A program made the translations under genes and the position numbers. This document shows positions 1 to 11,651 of a stretch of 64,000 nt of DNA, one piece after another; positions within the stretch are counted from its first letter, which is position 1; each line of letters starts with the position of its first letter. The notes under the pieces were generated by a model. It saw nothing but the letters and a program-made list of their open reading frames with translations, was not told the origin of the DNA and ran no database searches. The stretch covers positions 53,839,901 to 53,903,900 of the forward strand of contig OY754465.1 in the NCBI GenBank assembly GCA_963575645.1, given 5' to 3'. The stretch is from Xanthostigma xanthostigma (Eukaryota; Arthropoda; Insecta; Raphidioptera; Raphidiidae).

Positions 1-1514
1 TAATTGCGAAGGAGGCTGTGGGTTGACCTACAGACAATTTCTCTATAAAAGTGATCATGCTAAGCCAAAGATGTCGGCCCTGATTTTAACATTATTCAAT
101 TGAGATGTTACAACCAGGAGATAAGAAAACTAAAGGACGATATTTTTGAAAAAATCGTTTCGGACTCATTGACTAAAAGAGCAGTATAATCTCACTCCGA
201 ACCAAAAAAATATAAATCAAAATGTTCATTCTTTAGGTTCTTATTATCATAAAAAAAAGAAATTGATTATTATTTTTTTTTATAAAAAATGATTTAAAAA
301 ATCTAAATTCTAATATTTGAACGGCTCCGTTTTTTGTCATTTGACGAAAACCGAATGATGCGTTAATTTTTAACCGACTTTAAAAAAGGAGGAGGTTATA
401 TGATATGTTCGATTGTATTGTTTTTTTATGTCTCTCCGTCGATATCTTCGCCGGCTGTGATCCGATTTCGATGATTCTTTTTTTATTCTTTAGAGTATGT
501 CTCAAAGTTGATCCCATATAAATTTTAGCAAAATCAGTTCAGCAGTTTTTTAGAAAATTCACAAAAATTAAAGAAATGCTGCAAAAGTTGTAGTTGTCGG
601 CGTTGTCGGTTTCATTTCACACTAAAAAATACCATTTTTTGAAGGAGGTTTTGACCAATTTATGTTGATATGCTTTCTTGCAAGTATTTTTGTTTTTCAG
701 CTCATATTGTGAACAGTATTTTAACAATTTCGAAGTAGTATTTTTACAAAAAACGAATTTATAGATATCCAGCCAAAATAATCTTATAGGGAGTGCTTAA
801 CAAAACTCAGATAACGTTTGACGAACTAATAAAAAATCCCAGTGATATTTTACTGTATAATATTCGCACGCCACTTTTTATCATTTTTGTTCGCGTTATC
901 TTGTAAAGTTGCAATGACAATGTATTTCATTGTAATTTTTTAAAATGCTTTTTGTTTTGTACTGATATCAGAATTCGGGAAAGCATTTAGTCAGACTAAA
1001 AATGCAAAAAGTTTAAAGTCTAACCTAATATCGTTTCGGTACATACAGAACACTAATGCCCTCTTATTAACCACGATGGAACGACGATGCGTTTAGCCTG
1101 AGAGATTGTTTGTTTGTTAGTTTGTTTGTTTGTGCACTCGAATGTCGCCATTTATCTGGGAAACGGTTTGATCAATTCAGATGCGGTTTTCTGCGATGGT
1201 TCTTAGATAGATATTACAATGGTAGCGCCCCAGGGGGCGCTGAATTACACAAAAAATTAATCGCAAAAACCATAACAAACGTGCCACGCACGGACAGATC
1301 TAACAAGCGTCCGTTACTAGTGCTTTTTACAGCAATACATTTGGACATTTATTAAAAACACAATTATGAGCACTCTCGATCATATATAACGCGATTCGAC
1401 AGCTAGGCTATGAGATATTGCTACACTGTGTACGCTAGTTCGGCTAGGCCGCTAGACCATCTGAACACCCATTTACAAAATCTCTAAAAAGTGTAAAATA
1501 AAACAAAATTAAAT
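1..1514. other. Stretch without a recognised gene
   Basis: AT-rich sequence with scattered stops in all frames. Positions about 1245-1480 resemble a decayed part of the repeat seen at 18376-18860 and 31962-32778 (shared phrases such as 'AACAAGCGTCCG' and 'CCATCTGAACAC'). An 81-codon ORF at 1110-1355 runs into this repeat and has no recognisable domain. The missing first exon of the MARVEL gene at 6873-8569 could lie here or left of the window, but I could not identify it. Confidence 0.5.
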
Positions 1515-1864
1515 ATTTTGAAAAAACCCACGACGAATGTAAATGCTGTAATAGAAAAATAATTAAAAATTCCCCGACTTAACACAGGTACGTAATCAAA
1601 GAAAATCCGTCGGGGGCCGTCATTTTCTGCCCTGAAATGAACTGAAATATTGCAATTCTAGAGTATATGTGCAGGCTGATTGAAATCACGTTTGGTACCT
1701 AAATAACTACTAGTCTGATTTATATTCTTAATTCAGGGCAGCGAATGGCAGCCCCCGACGGATTTTCTTTGCTTACTTACCTGCGTTAAGTCGGAGGAGT
1801 TTAGAAGTTTATTTAATTCTTTTTCTATTACAATTTTTACATTCGTTGTGATTTTTTTCAAAAT
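1515..1864. mobile_element. MITE with ~130-bp inverted arms
   Basis: The two halves are inverted copies of each other: 'CCCCGACTTAACACAGGTA' near 1573 pairs with 'TACCTGCGTTAAGTCGG' near 1778, and the outer 'ACGACGAATGTAAATG' pairs with 'ACATTCGTTGTG'. The short centre carries no ORF. This is a typical non-autonomous foldback or MITE structure. No convincing target duplication was seen, so the superfamily is unassigned. Confidence 0.7.
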
Positions 1865-2438
1865 TTTTAATTTTTTTAGAAAAGTCATTTTGAATACATA
1901 GAGTTCGTGCTTCTTGTATAGTCTCCATGTTTAAATTTCTCAAAAACAAATAACGAAGGTTAAGTCGTACCTGCGGATGATCTCCCCGACTTTCAAATGT
2001 TACCCAGAGCGCGGGTCATGTCTGCGCCATACCTTAGAAATACGCCTCTGTGAATAAAAGACAATGATAAAACTTAGGCGTGTTTAAATATATGTACAGG
2101 TACCGTAGTCTAGCAAGCAACCGGTTTCTAGTATCCTGACGACCTTCACATTGTTTTGCATTAATTGCAACAAAATTATTATCTTTCTGGTCACAATGCA
2201 AAGCGAATTATGTCAGTTTTTTCTAAAATAGACCTTTCTTAAAGGTTATTTGGACAAATTTATATTTTCAATATACAGTGTAACCTCTTTATAACGTCCT
2301 TTGTTATAACGCAAAACTCCCTATAACGTAGAAATTTTTACAATTTGATTGGTTTACCTTAAAACCCATACATTAATTCCCTCTTTATAGCGCAACAGCC
2401 ATTCTCTATTACGAAGAAATAAATATGTTCATATTTAG

Positions 2439-2603
2439 ACGTCAGCAAATATTTACATATCATGTAAAGAGGACGATTCTGAACCATCAGCCACTATTCA
2501 ACAAGCACTTGATGCCTCCAAACTTATCGAAAAAGTCCTACTGGTTAATGAAGATGATTCCACCACATCCCAAGTCATGCATAATATACAAACTCTTCAA
2601 TAA
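2439..2603 (+). pseudogene. Relic of Tigger-like transposase C-terminus
   Basis: A 54-codon open frame between stops, with no start codon of its own. It encodes an acidic, Ser/Thr-rich segment like the tails of pogo/Tigger transposases and ends with TAA at 2601-2603. The DDE catalytic domain and DNA-binding domain are absent, so it cannot be functional. The family call rests on the surrounding TIRs and on the comparable tail at 17490-17630, and is moderately secure. Confidence 0.5.
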
Positions 2604-2604
2604 A

Positions 2605-2971
2605 CAAAATTATCGACCAATTTTTCAGACAATATATTAATAAAAAAATATATAATAATTAATACATTAACGTTTCGATCGGGATTTGGATCTTCAGAAC
2701 TGATCTAAAAAATATAAAAAGTGATTAATCTTTAGTTTCTAATTATTTTTAAAGAAATTCGTTGAGTTTTTAATAGGTATTGAAATATTGAAAAAATGAT
2801 ATTAAAAACTCAACGAATTTCATTAAAAATAATTAGAAACTAAATATTAATTACTTTTTATATTTTTTAAATTAGTTCTGTAGAAGATCCAAATCCGGAT
2901 CGAAACGTTAATGTATTAATTATATATTTTTCTGTTAAAATAAAGTCTGAAAAATTAGTAGATAATTTCAT
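2605..2971. mobile_element. MITE family J, copy 1 (nested)
   Basis: The inverted ends read 'AAAATTATCGACCAATTTTT' on the left and a mutated 'AAAAATTAGTAGATAATTTC' on the right. It also has an inner inverted segment, 'AACGTTTCGATC' and 'GATCGAAACGTT'. The same structure recurs at 3887-4182. It sits inside the Tigger-like element 2276-3165, so it inserted later. Confidence 0.7.
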
Positions 2972-3282
2972 GCATATAATATAGTTAATAAAATACTAAA
3001 TAAATATTAATAGCAAAAAACGTCGGACAAAGTTAACAGACTATAATTATATTATGTGTTTGGAATAAATTAATTAGGTGAAATTTGGCTATATTTCTTT
3101 CTTCCCTCCATATAACGAAAAAAAATGCTCGGTCCCTTGAGATTCGTTATAAAGAGGTTACACTGTTGTATATTCCTGCACGTGGACCAAATTTCGTTTA
3201 AATCGAGTCTATCGAGAGTTATTACAAAAATGGTGCTTTAGGAGGCTATGAAACGTCAAGAAATTTTGGTGCGACTCTAGAT

Positions 3283-3709
3283 CCCGCCATCCAACCGACG
3301 CCAATAAAATGTCTTACGGCAAATACACTAAAAAGAGTCTAACGCTAATCTTCACCTAATATTTTCCAAGAAATTATAAGTATAATTAAATAATAATTAA
3401 TTATCGGTCTGGTCAATGTGGATCAATGTCAACGCGGCGTCGTTCTGAAGTAGGCATACCTTTAAATAAATTGTAAAATAAACGCGGAGCACCCGTGAAA
3501 AGTGACCGGCAATTGTGCAGCATTCTGGCGCAACAATAATGTCAGTCGGTCAATAACCCGAATGGCACCTGTCTTTATTTACTAACGTTACTTATGTTGG
3601 CACAAGGCATAACATATTCTATGTGTTGTACATAAATAATTATTAGTGTATATTTGCCTTTATATAGTCTATGGTAGGTTCACTATTGGCGTCGGTCGGA
3701 TGGCGGGAC
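3283..3709. mobile_element. MITE with 26-bp terminal inverted repeats
   Basis: The left end 'CCCGCCATCCAACCGACGCC' is mirrored at the right by 'GGCGTCGGTCGGATGGCGGG'. The interior is AT-rich and non-coding. The right terminus is interrupted by another MITE (3710-3866) whose target duplication is made from this element's own end, and the sequence resumes as 'GACGGGACTAAA'. Confidence 0.65.
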
Positions 3710-3866
3710 CAGTGCCGTAACGAAGGCGGTGCCCAGGCACAGCGCGCATACCATGGAAGAGCACGGAAAAGATCAGACCAGGACCGAGTTTTAAGATTAG
3801 ACCATTTTTCAAGGGCGTAGTTATAGAAGCTCGCACCTGGCTCATAAAAGGCTAGTTACAGCACTG
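3710..3866. mobile_element. hAT-type MITE, family 'CAGTGCCGTAAC'
   Basis: The 157-bp element starts CAGTGCCGTAACG and ends CTAGTTACAGCACTG. It is flanked by near-identical 8-bp duplications, GGCGGGAC (3702-3709) and GACGGGAC (3867-3874). Eight-bp duplications and CA..TG ends are hAT hallmarks. A relative in the opposite orientation lies at 46282-46442 and an end fragment near 25023. Confidence 0.75.
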
Positions 3867-3886
3867 GACGGGACTAAAAAATATAG

Positions 3887-4182
3887 ATAAAATTATCGAC
3901 CAATTTTTCAGACAATATATTTACAAAAAATATAATTAATATATTAACGTTTCGATCCGGTTTTGGATCTTCTTCAGAACGGATCTTTATATAAAATTCT
4001 TTCAAAATAATTAATTATTTTGAAAGAATTTTATATAAAGCGAATTAGAAATTAAATATTAATTATTTTTTATATTTTTTAGATCCGTTCTGAAGAAATC
4101 CAAATCCGGATCGAAACGTTAATATATTAATTATATTTTTTGTTAATATATTGTCTGAAAAATTGGTCGACAATTTTATTTA
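3887..4182. mobile_element. MITE family J, copy 2
   Basis: The terminal repeats 'AAAATTATCGACCAATTTTT' and 'AAATTGGTCGACAATTTTAT' match copy 1 at 2605-2971. The interior holds two inverted 'ATCCGGATCGAAACGTTAAT'-type segments around an AT-rich palindrome 'ATAAAATTCTTTCAAAATAA'. There is no ORF. Confidence 0.75.
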
Positions 4183-5070
4183 TTGAAGATTTCTAATCAG
4201 ACGTTAATCAAAGATTTAAAAAATATAGACGTTTAACAACTCTAAATGAAAGGGATATAGTTTTGCTCACATTTTTTGCAAATATGACTATAAAAACGCA
4301 CAATTCATGTTGAATTGACAAAATGCATGTCGACCAATGAAATTAAGGAAAATCCATTCATATTAAGGGTTGATTTAAAAGATAATTTTTTATGTTGTCA
4401 TAAAAAATATTGAAATCACAATTAGCAACTACACTATTTTGTCGGCAGGGTTTTGCACTGCGACCTAAATTCTTATTTACTTTGTTGTGTGTAGACACTT
4501 TATTATAACCTAGTTATATTATGTCTATAGTTCTCATAAAATATTTAATTCAACACGCCCCATTTTGTAATTGAAATAATAATGAATCTGTTCTACACAT
4601 TCTTTCTATGAGCTTTTTAAGTCCGTTTTTCCCATATTTTACATTTATATATTCGAAGCAGTCGAGATTAGACAAAAGAAACATCATTATTACAAAAATA
4701 ATGAACAGAAATGCAGCCTAAACACCAATTACCAACTGCCTAGTACGATTTCATCCCCCTGTTGTAGTAGCCTAATAATATGTACTACTATAAAACATTT
4801 TTAGGGTTCCTTACCTCACAAATAGATTTTTAGCTCGAGAACCAAATTCCACAAGGTTTGTGCGGGTCCTTTAGTGAATTTCCTATGAATATTTTGTCAT
4901 ATTTTTTTCGAAATTGTTTGATGACCCCTTAACTGTATTTCCCGGAAAATCTCATAAAAGCAATTTTACTCTTTGAGCGCAAAAAATTGCTTCTGAGAAT
5001 TTAATCTCGTCATACATTTAACAAAAATGCGTGGTTGTCTTGCAATACTGTGCATACTAAAATATCGCTT
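4183..5070. other. Stretch without a gene; one repeat fragment
   Basis: Non-coding, AT-rich. Positions about 4838-4880 ('ACCAAATTCCACAAGGTTTG') match the right end of the inverted-repeat element at 55925-56630, so a fragment of that family is present. Nothing else was recognised. Confidence 0.45.
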
Positions 5071-5487
5071 AAGGCCGCTGCACACGAGGCTAGAAACGCT
5101 GCTAGAGACACTGCTAGGACTCTAGGAGTTCTGCTGCTAGGCTGGGTACGGAGCTGGAAAAGACGTCACTGCGGGCTCGCCTGCTAGCTCACAAGATAGG
5201 TTTTAAAACTAGAGCAGGGGCTATTTTCTTGCTAGGCCCGCTACTAAGAACTAATCAGGAAGCATTATCTTGTCACGTGAGCGACTTGAACAAACGCCCT
5301 CAAACTAACATGTCGTCATTCTGCTCAGAGTCAGACAACAGACACGTTTTGCTTTGTGCTTATATTTGAACTGTCACTGCGCGCGCACTAGATTTACTAA
5401 CTTGAAAAGATGTCTATCAAGAAAATGAGCGCTAGAAAACTAGTAGGCAAATTTAGCGGTGTTTCAAGCCTCGTGTGCAGTGGCTTT
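5071..5487. mobile_element. MITE family B, copy 1
   Basis: It begins AAGGCCGCTGCACACGAGGC and ends in the inverse, GCCTCGTGTGCAGTGGCTTT. The interior shares long segments with copies at 10503-10853, 16063-16420, 24547-24990, 29225-29678 and 58350-58457, including a CACGTGA motif next to a GATTGGTTCTTG-type (inverted CCAAT) motif. It is more GC-rich than its surroundings and creates many spurious ORFs. No clear target duplication was found, so the superfamily is open. Confidence 0.8.
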
Positions 5488-6872
5488 CATACAGTGTTTG
5501 AAACTATATGTTCCCGTAAACAGACCGGAAAACGCCGACTCGTATCTTTGCATCGACATTGTATACGTAATTAGCTATATGTGACCAAACATGGCTGTAC
5601 GTTAGCAATTACATACCTGCTCTTTTATGGACTTCCATTTCGTGCATTCTTATTACTTAATTAGTAGATTAATTAATCGGTAAATATTCCCGCAGATATC
5701 AATATATTAATTCTATTATATGACCATATTCACCAAACGTTATTTATTCGGTTCATTTGTTCTTTAGGTAATTATTCCTCCGAATAAATAGCGATAATTC
5801 AATTCACCAACCATAATTCTCTTTACTGCGCAAGTATAAATCTATTCTGTTTTACTTCCTGTCCAGGGTATAAATATTTATTCGCCTGATAAAATAATAA
5901 CATCCGACACATAGATCATAATACCTAACCTGTAAACGTAGAGTATTATATCTACAGTTGCTCTTGTGAATTTATTAATGTGTTGTTTATTAATCTTTTG
6001 TAAAGTGTATAGTTGTAATACATTAAAGTTAGTGGAAGTTTTGTGTGCAATTGGGTTAGGATAAAACATTATTGTTTTGTGAAACTTTTGTTGACGTTTA
6101 CACTAACGCCATTGGTCTGATTGTTGTGTAAACGTCAAAATATTCAACAAAAAGAGCAAGGAGTATAGTGCAGTGTATATTTATTCTTTAACTAAATTTT
6201 CTACCTAATTTCAAACGGCTATGCTTCTAATTTACACCTTTCTTTACTACATTTTACGAAAAAGGTGGAAACATTAATACATATATCTTTCTGTTTAATT
6301 TCTATTGAAATTAGAAGAAAAATAATTTCCAGGGGGCGCTGAGTAATATTTTTCTTCTAAGTGTGGGAACCACTGCTCTAAAGCTTTATTACCTGACGTT
6401 AGAGTGCAAAATCTTAGTTATTTAAAAAAAAGACTACTCTTGTATAAAACCAAAACGTTTTATTTCAATCGCGTAGCTGCGGTACTAGTACCCAGAATGT
6501 TCAATGAAATCATTGATAATTATAATCGGTGTCTTGGTGGAACCGAACTGTCACAAAAATAGATCCCTGCGTCGATGTGTCATGAATCTGCCAGATGCAA
6601 AAAGCTTGCTCCTGGTACTACGTGAGCATGTCTCCAATTTACTGTAAGCTTCCATTTTATTATTTATTTATTTCCTCATTAAAAAAATATACAATTTCTG
6701 ATATATTATTATACATAGAGGATATATTAGACTACAGTTTTTCTTTCCACTGAAGTATCCAAGCGATGATGGTGACGAAGTTTTTGAGTGATTTCTTCTA
6801 AAGATTTGTTCCTTCCAAAATAATTAACTTATGCTTTCATTTATTGACATATTTTTGTTTCTTATTTTCCAG
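5488..6872. other. Upstream or intron sequence of the first MARVEL gene
   Basis: AT-rich with no recognisable exon. A short hairpin occurs near 6090-6150, where 'GACGTTTACAC' pairs with 'GTGTAAACGTC'. The end of this interval (6860-6872) is the polypyrimidine tract and AG acceptor of the exon at 6873. Confidence 0.5.
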
Positions 6873-7040
6873 ATTTTGGGCATCCTCTGCATGGCTTGCG
6901 CATCACCAGCCCGTCTGTCTGGAACACATTGGTTCCTGTTTGTAGCCACAACCAGCTTCATTGTTACGTTACTCTGGGTTGTCGTCTATTTCTTAGGAGT
7001 TAGGGAAGCACTCAAGTTCCCTGTTAACTGGATTCTAAGT
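6873..7040 (+). CDS. MARVEL gene 1, exon encoding TM1 end and TM2
   Basis: 56 codons, preceded by TTATTTTCCAG and followed by GTAAGC. It opens with ILG at the same point of the fold where both sing cassettes open (38242, 45264), so this intron position is ancestral. A conserved Trp-Phe pair (HWFLFV) starts TM2, and a charged REALKFP loop closes the exon. Confidence 0.85.
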
Positions 7041-8569
7041 GTAAGCATTTAATTTTAAGACCGTCGCGTATTGCTCGAAGATAAAGAAATTCGGTAGACG
7101 CGTTCGTCATGGATATTGTGTAAGGAACGACATTAATATTTACCTGGACAGACTTATAAAGACTGAAAAAATATGCAATGTCTTCAGTATATAGTAATGT
7201 TGATTCAATAGAATGTCATGATGAAGGAAGGTTTGGTTGAGGATCAGAAATTAGCCCTGAAGATGAAAATAAACTTTTCGAAACGTTGGCCACTAGCGTA
7301 ACATTGGTAAAGCTTATTTCAGATCCTCAACCAAACCTTCCTTCATCGTGACTATGAAAAAATCTCGACGAAGGATGGCGACCGCGGATTACCACTACAC
7401 CTATAGCTTGTATGATTGTTCTGTAAATCTACTCTGTGACCGTCTATACATTCTAAAAGTTCTAAAACCGATTTAACTTTGCAGAAAGTTTATTTATGTC
7501 CGGAAATTCTAACCTATGTATTGAGTGGTTATGAATTTGCGATTATGGATTTTTACAACACTCCTGATCAAAATGACCACACCATTCGGTTTTTCTATTA
7601 AAATGAATAATAATTAAAAGTATGTTTAGTTTTTTGCAAACGATTTTTTTTTCTCTTACATCATTACATGTACCTTTACTGTTATAATTTCAGGAGTTGG
7701 TGAATACAGGAATCTGGACAGTACTGTATGCGATAGCCTTTATCGTTCAACTAATAGTTTGGTCTCCAAATTATGTGGCAAAAGGACCAAATGTTGCGGC
7801 TGGGGTAATTATATTTTCATTCTTTTAATTAGTTATTCAGTGTTAGGCAAAGCGCCGGGCATCGAGCATTTTCAGCAATGCTCGATTTCAGCCCCGGATC
7901 TACGATTTATTTCAAATCGGGGCATTAACTTGGCAATAGCGCCCCCTCTCTCCAGCGTTTGAGTGAAATTACTTAAAAAAACTCACAAATATGGTTGGCA
8001 TTTTTCGTGAACGGGAAACCGTCAGAGAGCAAGCAGATTGAGTAAATCGGAAAAAGGACGGATTGGGTGTGGTTTTCAACCATATTATGTTATGATTTTG
8101 GCGCCTCCTGAAACTGCCACCTGGGGCGGGTGCCTGGGTCTGCCCCCCCTAGATCCGGGGCTGCTCGATTTATACAAGTTAACGAAATTCCAGTGACTAA
8201 ATATCGCCCTACATCTAATTTTTGCCCTGTCGTCTAGTTGTCGCCTTCAACTGAAGCCATGTTACACAAACGTAACGTCCTCCCTTAAAACTGTCGCGCC
8301 AATTGCACGGTTTTACTTCCAACCAAACGCGCCAATATATGATCCAATTTAACTGAAATACTCTTTTAAATCCAAGACCTTTCCATTCAGCAATTTACTA
8401 TGCATCAAAATATATTGGCAACAGTACAATGCTGTATGTGCAGCACCCATTTTTAACATTGTTACATCTATTGTTGCAGGTATTCGGTTTGTTTAACACG
8501 TTGGCATACGCTGCCGGGACGTACTTCCTGCACGTAGAATGGAAGAATAACGGCGGTAACAATCCGTGA
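6873..8569 (+). CDS. CKLF-like MARVEL transmembrane protein, 3' exons (partial)
   Basis: Three exons (6873-7040, 7694-7804, 8480-8569) join in phase 0 and encode the last 122 residues of a MARVEL-domain four-pass membrane protein ending in TGA at 8567-8569. The order of hydrophobic segments is the rest of TM1 (ILGILCMACASP), TM2 (WFLFVATTSFIVTLLWVVVY), TM3 (IWTVLYAIAFIVQLIVW) and TM4 (VFGLFNTLAYAAGTYFLHV), followed by a short polar tail. MARVEL proteins act in membrane apposition and vesicle traffic; the closest match from memory is the insect CKLF-like/CMTM4-type family. The first coding exon (N-terminus and start of TM1) was not found and may be left of the window. Two repeats sit in its introns. 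The family is secure; the orthologue is not. Confidence 0.8.
7215..7352. mobile_element. Short MITE K with 34-bp inverted ends
   Basis: The left end 'GATGAAGGAAGGTTTGGTTG' and right end 'CAACCAAACCTTCCTTCATC' are inverted copies. The centre carries the segment 'CTGAAGATG...TTTTCGAAACGTTGGCC', which recurs in a diverged copy at 54577-54665. It lies in the intron between the first two recognised MARVEL exons. Confidence 0.7.
7694..7804 (+). CDS. MARVEL gene 1, exon encoding TM3
   Basis: 37 codons, ELVNTGIWTVLYAIAF and onward to NVAAG, bounded by TTTCAG and GTAATT. It starts with Glu followed by two hydrophobic residues, exactly like the sing exons at 38976 and 45560 (EVV), with the same phase 0. 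The donor GTAATT is weaker than the others in the window. Confidence 0.85.
7889..8163. mobile_element. hAT-type MITE family D, copy 1
   Basis: The 275-bp element starts CAGCCCCGGATCT and ends AGATCCGGGGCTG, with a perfect 8-bp duplication CTCGATTT on both sides (7881-7888, 8164-8171). It sits in the last intron of MARVEL gene 1. A second copy, in the opposite orientation and interrupted by another element, is at 14914-15696. Confidence 0.9.
8480..8569 (+). CDS. MARVEL gene 1, terminal exon (TM4 and stop)
   Basis: 29 codons plus TGA, preceded by TTGTTGCAG. It encodes VFGLFNTLAYAAGTYFLHVE and a hydrophilic tail KNNGGNNP. It occupies the same place as the last exons of the sing cassettes (39753, 46035). 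Confidence 0.85.
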   Translation, partial: VFGLFNTLAYAAGTYFLHVEWKNNGGNNP

Positions 8570-8616
8570 GAGTCGTTGTGAAGAGATTCGAACCCCGTTA
8601 CACATTACATATATAT

Positions 8617-8622
8617 AATAAA
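8617..8622 (+). promoter_or_regulatory. Poly(A) signal AATAAA, MARVEL gene 1
   Basis: First AATAAA after the stop codon, 48 bases downstream, within ATATATAATAAATAATACA. A longer 3' UTR using later signals cannot be excluded. Confidence 0.5.
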
Positions 8623-8639
8623 TAATACATACATGTTGT

Positions 8640-10502
8640 ATAATATGAATGGAAAACAAAAAAAGGAGGATCCGCGTCACAGCTGCGTTGCGGACATCGC
8701 GTCAACAGCACCGCTAGGCCACGACTAACAGCTGTTAACTTACTGTTAAATGCCTCAAGTTGGATCGACAGAATCGCAAGTTGCATACAGACTCATCCCG
8801 ACATATTGAACAGAAAATGTCCTCGTGTAGTTTCACTGTACGCAGTGGGTTGACAATCAATGGTTAAGATACGACCCTTATTCCACTATTTTAAAGTGTT
8901 ACCATGTCTAAAGTATTACTATCCGAATTGATTTGGATAAAAACGTAAATAACAAAACAAAAATCAACTAACTATCAGTAAACGGTGGTAACGGGTTTTT
9001 TCCAGCTGAGTTTATTTTAATTCATTTTAATGCACAATCATAATATAGTTTATAACAATTTCTTTTATCACAATCACTATTTTTCAATGCTAAGTTCAGC
9101 GCGTAGTCTTGAATTATTTTTGAGGTTATGTAAAATTCGTCAGCATTATTATTGTTGTTGTGGTATGACAATGTAGCAAGCATTGTTACATTAACTCTCT
9201 CTCTCTCTCTTTTGTAATATTGTCAAAATTAGTGTTCCTTAGCTACGCAGGAAAAATGAATGTTGTTATCAATTTGGAAAAAAATCAATTCAGTTAACAA
9301 GTCTAAGTGTTTTATTTATTTTAAAGTAAGAACTTTATTAAGTACTTACAATATAATGGATAGTCAAATAAGAAAGTGGAAGGAGAGACTTGTGCCAACC
9401 CGCTGACTGTACGTATCGACATTTTTGGGGATCGTCCATAGACCGCGTAACGTTCCTAAGACAGAGGAAAACGGTGACCTTCAAAGTACAAAAGGGGGAA
9501 GATGGGTTAAATAGAAACTTAAAAAAATAAATTCTTCATTTGTGTCGACCTGTGTTATTGAAGTGGATTAATGGGGAAAAAATAATGTACTTGTTTTTTT
9601 CATTTTCAAAAATATCAATAAATATAGATTAATTAAAATTGACTACATATCGAACACGGCGTGACGTCATTTATCTGCAGTCTACGTGCAAGCAACAAGA
9701 AGGCAAAAAAAACGTTGCGTGGTTTCTGGACGAACCTCTTTCTGCTTCTGTCTTCACTTACACTCGATTTCTGGAACGACTTGGAAAATAGATTTGTTAA
9801 GATAAAAATACTGTTAACATGATTTTCATGGCATTTCAGTTTTTAAGGTACATTTCGAATTCAAAGTCATACCAAAAACAGCGACCTACTTATTTTATGT
9901 CCAAATTTATCTCGGTTATTTTTTTGTTTTCTCGAAATTTTGTCTGTGAATCTGTCGATCCATCTTTCGGTGTGTCATTTAAATCGGAATTCAACTGTAC
10001 TCAGTGCATTATGCGTACAGGTGTATGCGCTTCTTGACTGACTATAATATGATTATTATTATGTACAAAATGTACTGTTAATGTGTTAATGGTTGTGTTA
10101 TGTTCACGTAACGTTAACGTAAGGTTGAATGAACTCCTCTGTGTGCGTTTAGTCGTCATTTTGTAATTATGTATTAATTTATGTGTTTTAATGTTAGTCT
10201 AAAACCCTGAAGCATCACATTTTATAGATTTATCTCACAGTGTCAGAATCTTACAGTATCCTTGCGAACATGACCTGGGTTAAGTGCGGCACAGAACGAA
10301 ACAATCGGCACAGGAATAAACGACGACCCTCGCTCGTATTTACCACTATCCGACCGACCAAAAGAAGTCTACAAAAAATGCATAGGGTCCCTTATTTAGG
10401 GAAAGCTTCAAAACGCTCCTGTCACATTGTGACACTCCAGTAGTCCAGACATATTTGAATGTAAAAGTCTGTATTACAACAAAGTAGTAACTGTAGGTAA
10501 CT
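8640..10502. other. Stretch without a recognised gene
   Basis: Possible extended 3' UTR of MARVEL gene 1 at first, then non-coding DNA. It holds a short CT microsatellite at about 9195-9210. ORFs here (for example 9819-10037 and 10240-10443) have no recognisable domain, no splice context and no coding-like composition. Confidence 0.45.
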
Positions 10503-10853
10503 AAAGGCTGCTGCATACGAGGCTAGTTTTGTCGTCAGAAACACTGCCTCTATGCGGGTTACGAAGAAATGACGTCACTGCGAGCACGTTTGCAAGGTCA
10601 CAAGATGAATTTCAAAATTAGAACCGGGGCTATTTTGTTTTGCTTGATCGTCTGCTTGTTTTGAGCAAGAACCAATCAGGAAACAGTATCTTGTCACGTG
10701 GGCGACATAGACAAAACGCCCGCAATCAAACACGACGTCATAGCGTGTGTTCTGTTCAGTGTGAAGCAAACGCATAAAAGCCATCACGAAAACCAGCGCT
10801 TGAAAACTAGCAAGGAATCTAGCGGCAAAACCAGCCTCCTGTACAGCGGCCCT
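10503..10853. mobile_element. MITE family B, copy 2
   Basis: It begins AAGGCTGCTGCATACGAGGC and ends GCCTCCTGTACAGCGGCC, the same termini as copy 1 with a few changes. The interior contains the CACGTG and inverted-CCAAT block. Confidence 0.75.
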
Positions 10854-10968
10854 AAGTTATTTAGTGAGTTATTTAGATTTGGTTTTTAACTTTTTACTAT
10901 AGATTTATAGACCTAATGTACATTTTTCAGTGTAAATTTCACTGAGTTATCTATACCAATATACCAAA

Positions 10969-11248
10969 CAAGGGTGTAGATGGGGGGGGGGGGGGTAAAG
11001 AGGGTAATTACCCCCCCCCAGGATCATAATAATGCAAAAATAAAACTGAAAATAATACGAATACCTGCAGGCTAAAAAATAAAATTTAGAAATACTTCTT
11101 GAAAAAAAATTTGTAAAATTAATTTGGGAATTAGTATTTTGCTTGACACCTTCCTTCGTCAGTATTCTTGTGTGATATTAATAAAACTTAAAGAAAATAT
11201 TGAATTTTTTGCTTTACCCCCCCAGGAAAAAAAATATCTACGTCCTTG
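10969..11248. mobile_element. hAT-type MITE, 'CAAGGGTGTAGAT' family
   Basis: The 280-bp element has ends CAAGGGTGTAGAT and ATCTACGTCCTTG. The flanks ATACCAAA (10961-10968) and ATATCAAA (11249-11256) agree at 7 of 8 bases. Just inside the left end is a run of 14 G, mirrored by runs of C. A fragment of the same family is at 41320-41375. Confidence 0.75.
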
Positions 11249-11651
11249 ATATCAAACACACCTAATGTATGCAAACTGACACTTTTTTCATCTATTGCTG
11301 GCATTATTTTTATTATGTATTATATTAAAACGTTTTTATATCATTTTATAGATTTTATAAACTAAAAAACGCAGAAAATTGTTAATTCATAAATCATCTA
11401 TAAGTCATAAAATATAATTACTTCCCAAGTAAGTTTTAATTTATTACACTTAAAATCTTTGGTATTTTTTTCCGTACAACAAACAAAAAATACGAGAAAA
11501 AATACTAAATAATTTCAGATTGGCTTTTAAAGATCTGACTATGACATACACAATGTATCTAGGAATATTTGACACTCTTGACCAGAGATATTATATCTCT
11601 GCTCTTGACATACATAGGTATATATTTTGTTTGTTTGTTTTAATGATACCC

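Larger units (their letters stand above)
2276..3165 (+). mobile_element. pogo/Tigger-like DNA transposon remnant
   Basis: The ends are inverted copies: 'CAGTGTAACCTCTTTATAAC' at the left and 'GTTATAAAGAGGTTACACTG' at the right. The left flank is TA, as expected for Tc1/mariner-pogo insertions; the right flank (TT) has lost it. Inside, the frame 2439-2603 encodes a short acidic tail (including QQALDASKLIEKVLLVNEDD) that ends in a stop and looks like the C-terminus of a Tigger-type transposase. The catalytic region is gone. A different MITE (2605-2971) is nested in it. The 583-bp relative at 17289-17871 has the same end sequence. Confidence 0.7.

Noticed and set aside
6831..6872. ATG at 6831 as the start of MARVEL gene 1
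   Set aside because: The codons before ILG derive from the polypyrimidine tract and AG acceptor; both sing cassettes show the same exon boundary, so the true start is in an upstream exon.
10698..10889. 63-codon ORF on +
   Set aside because: Falls within MITE family B copy 2 and its flank; not conserved in the other copies.
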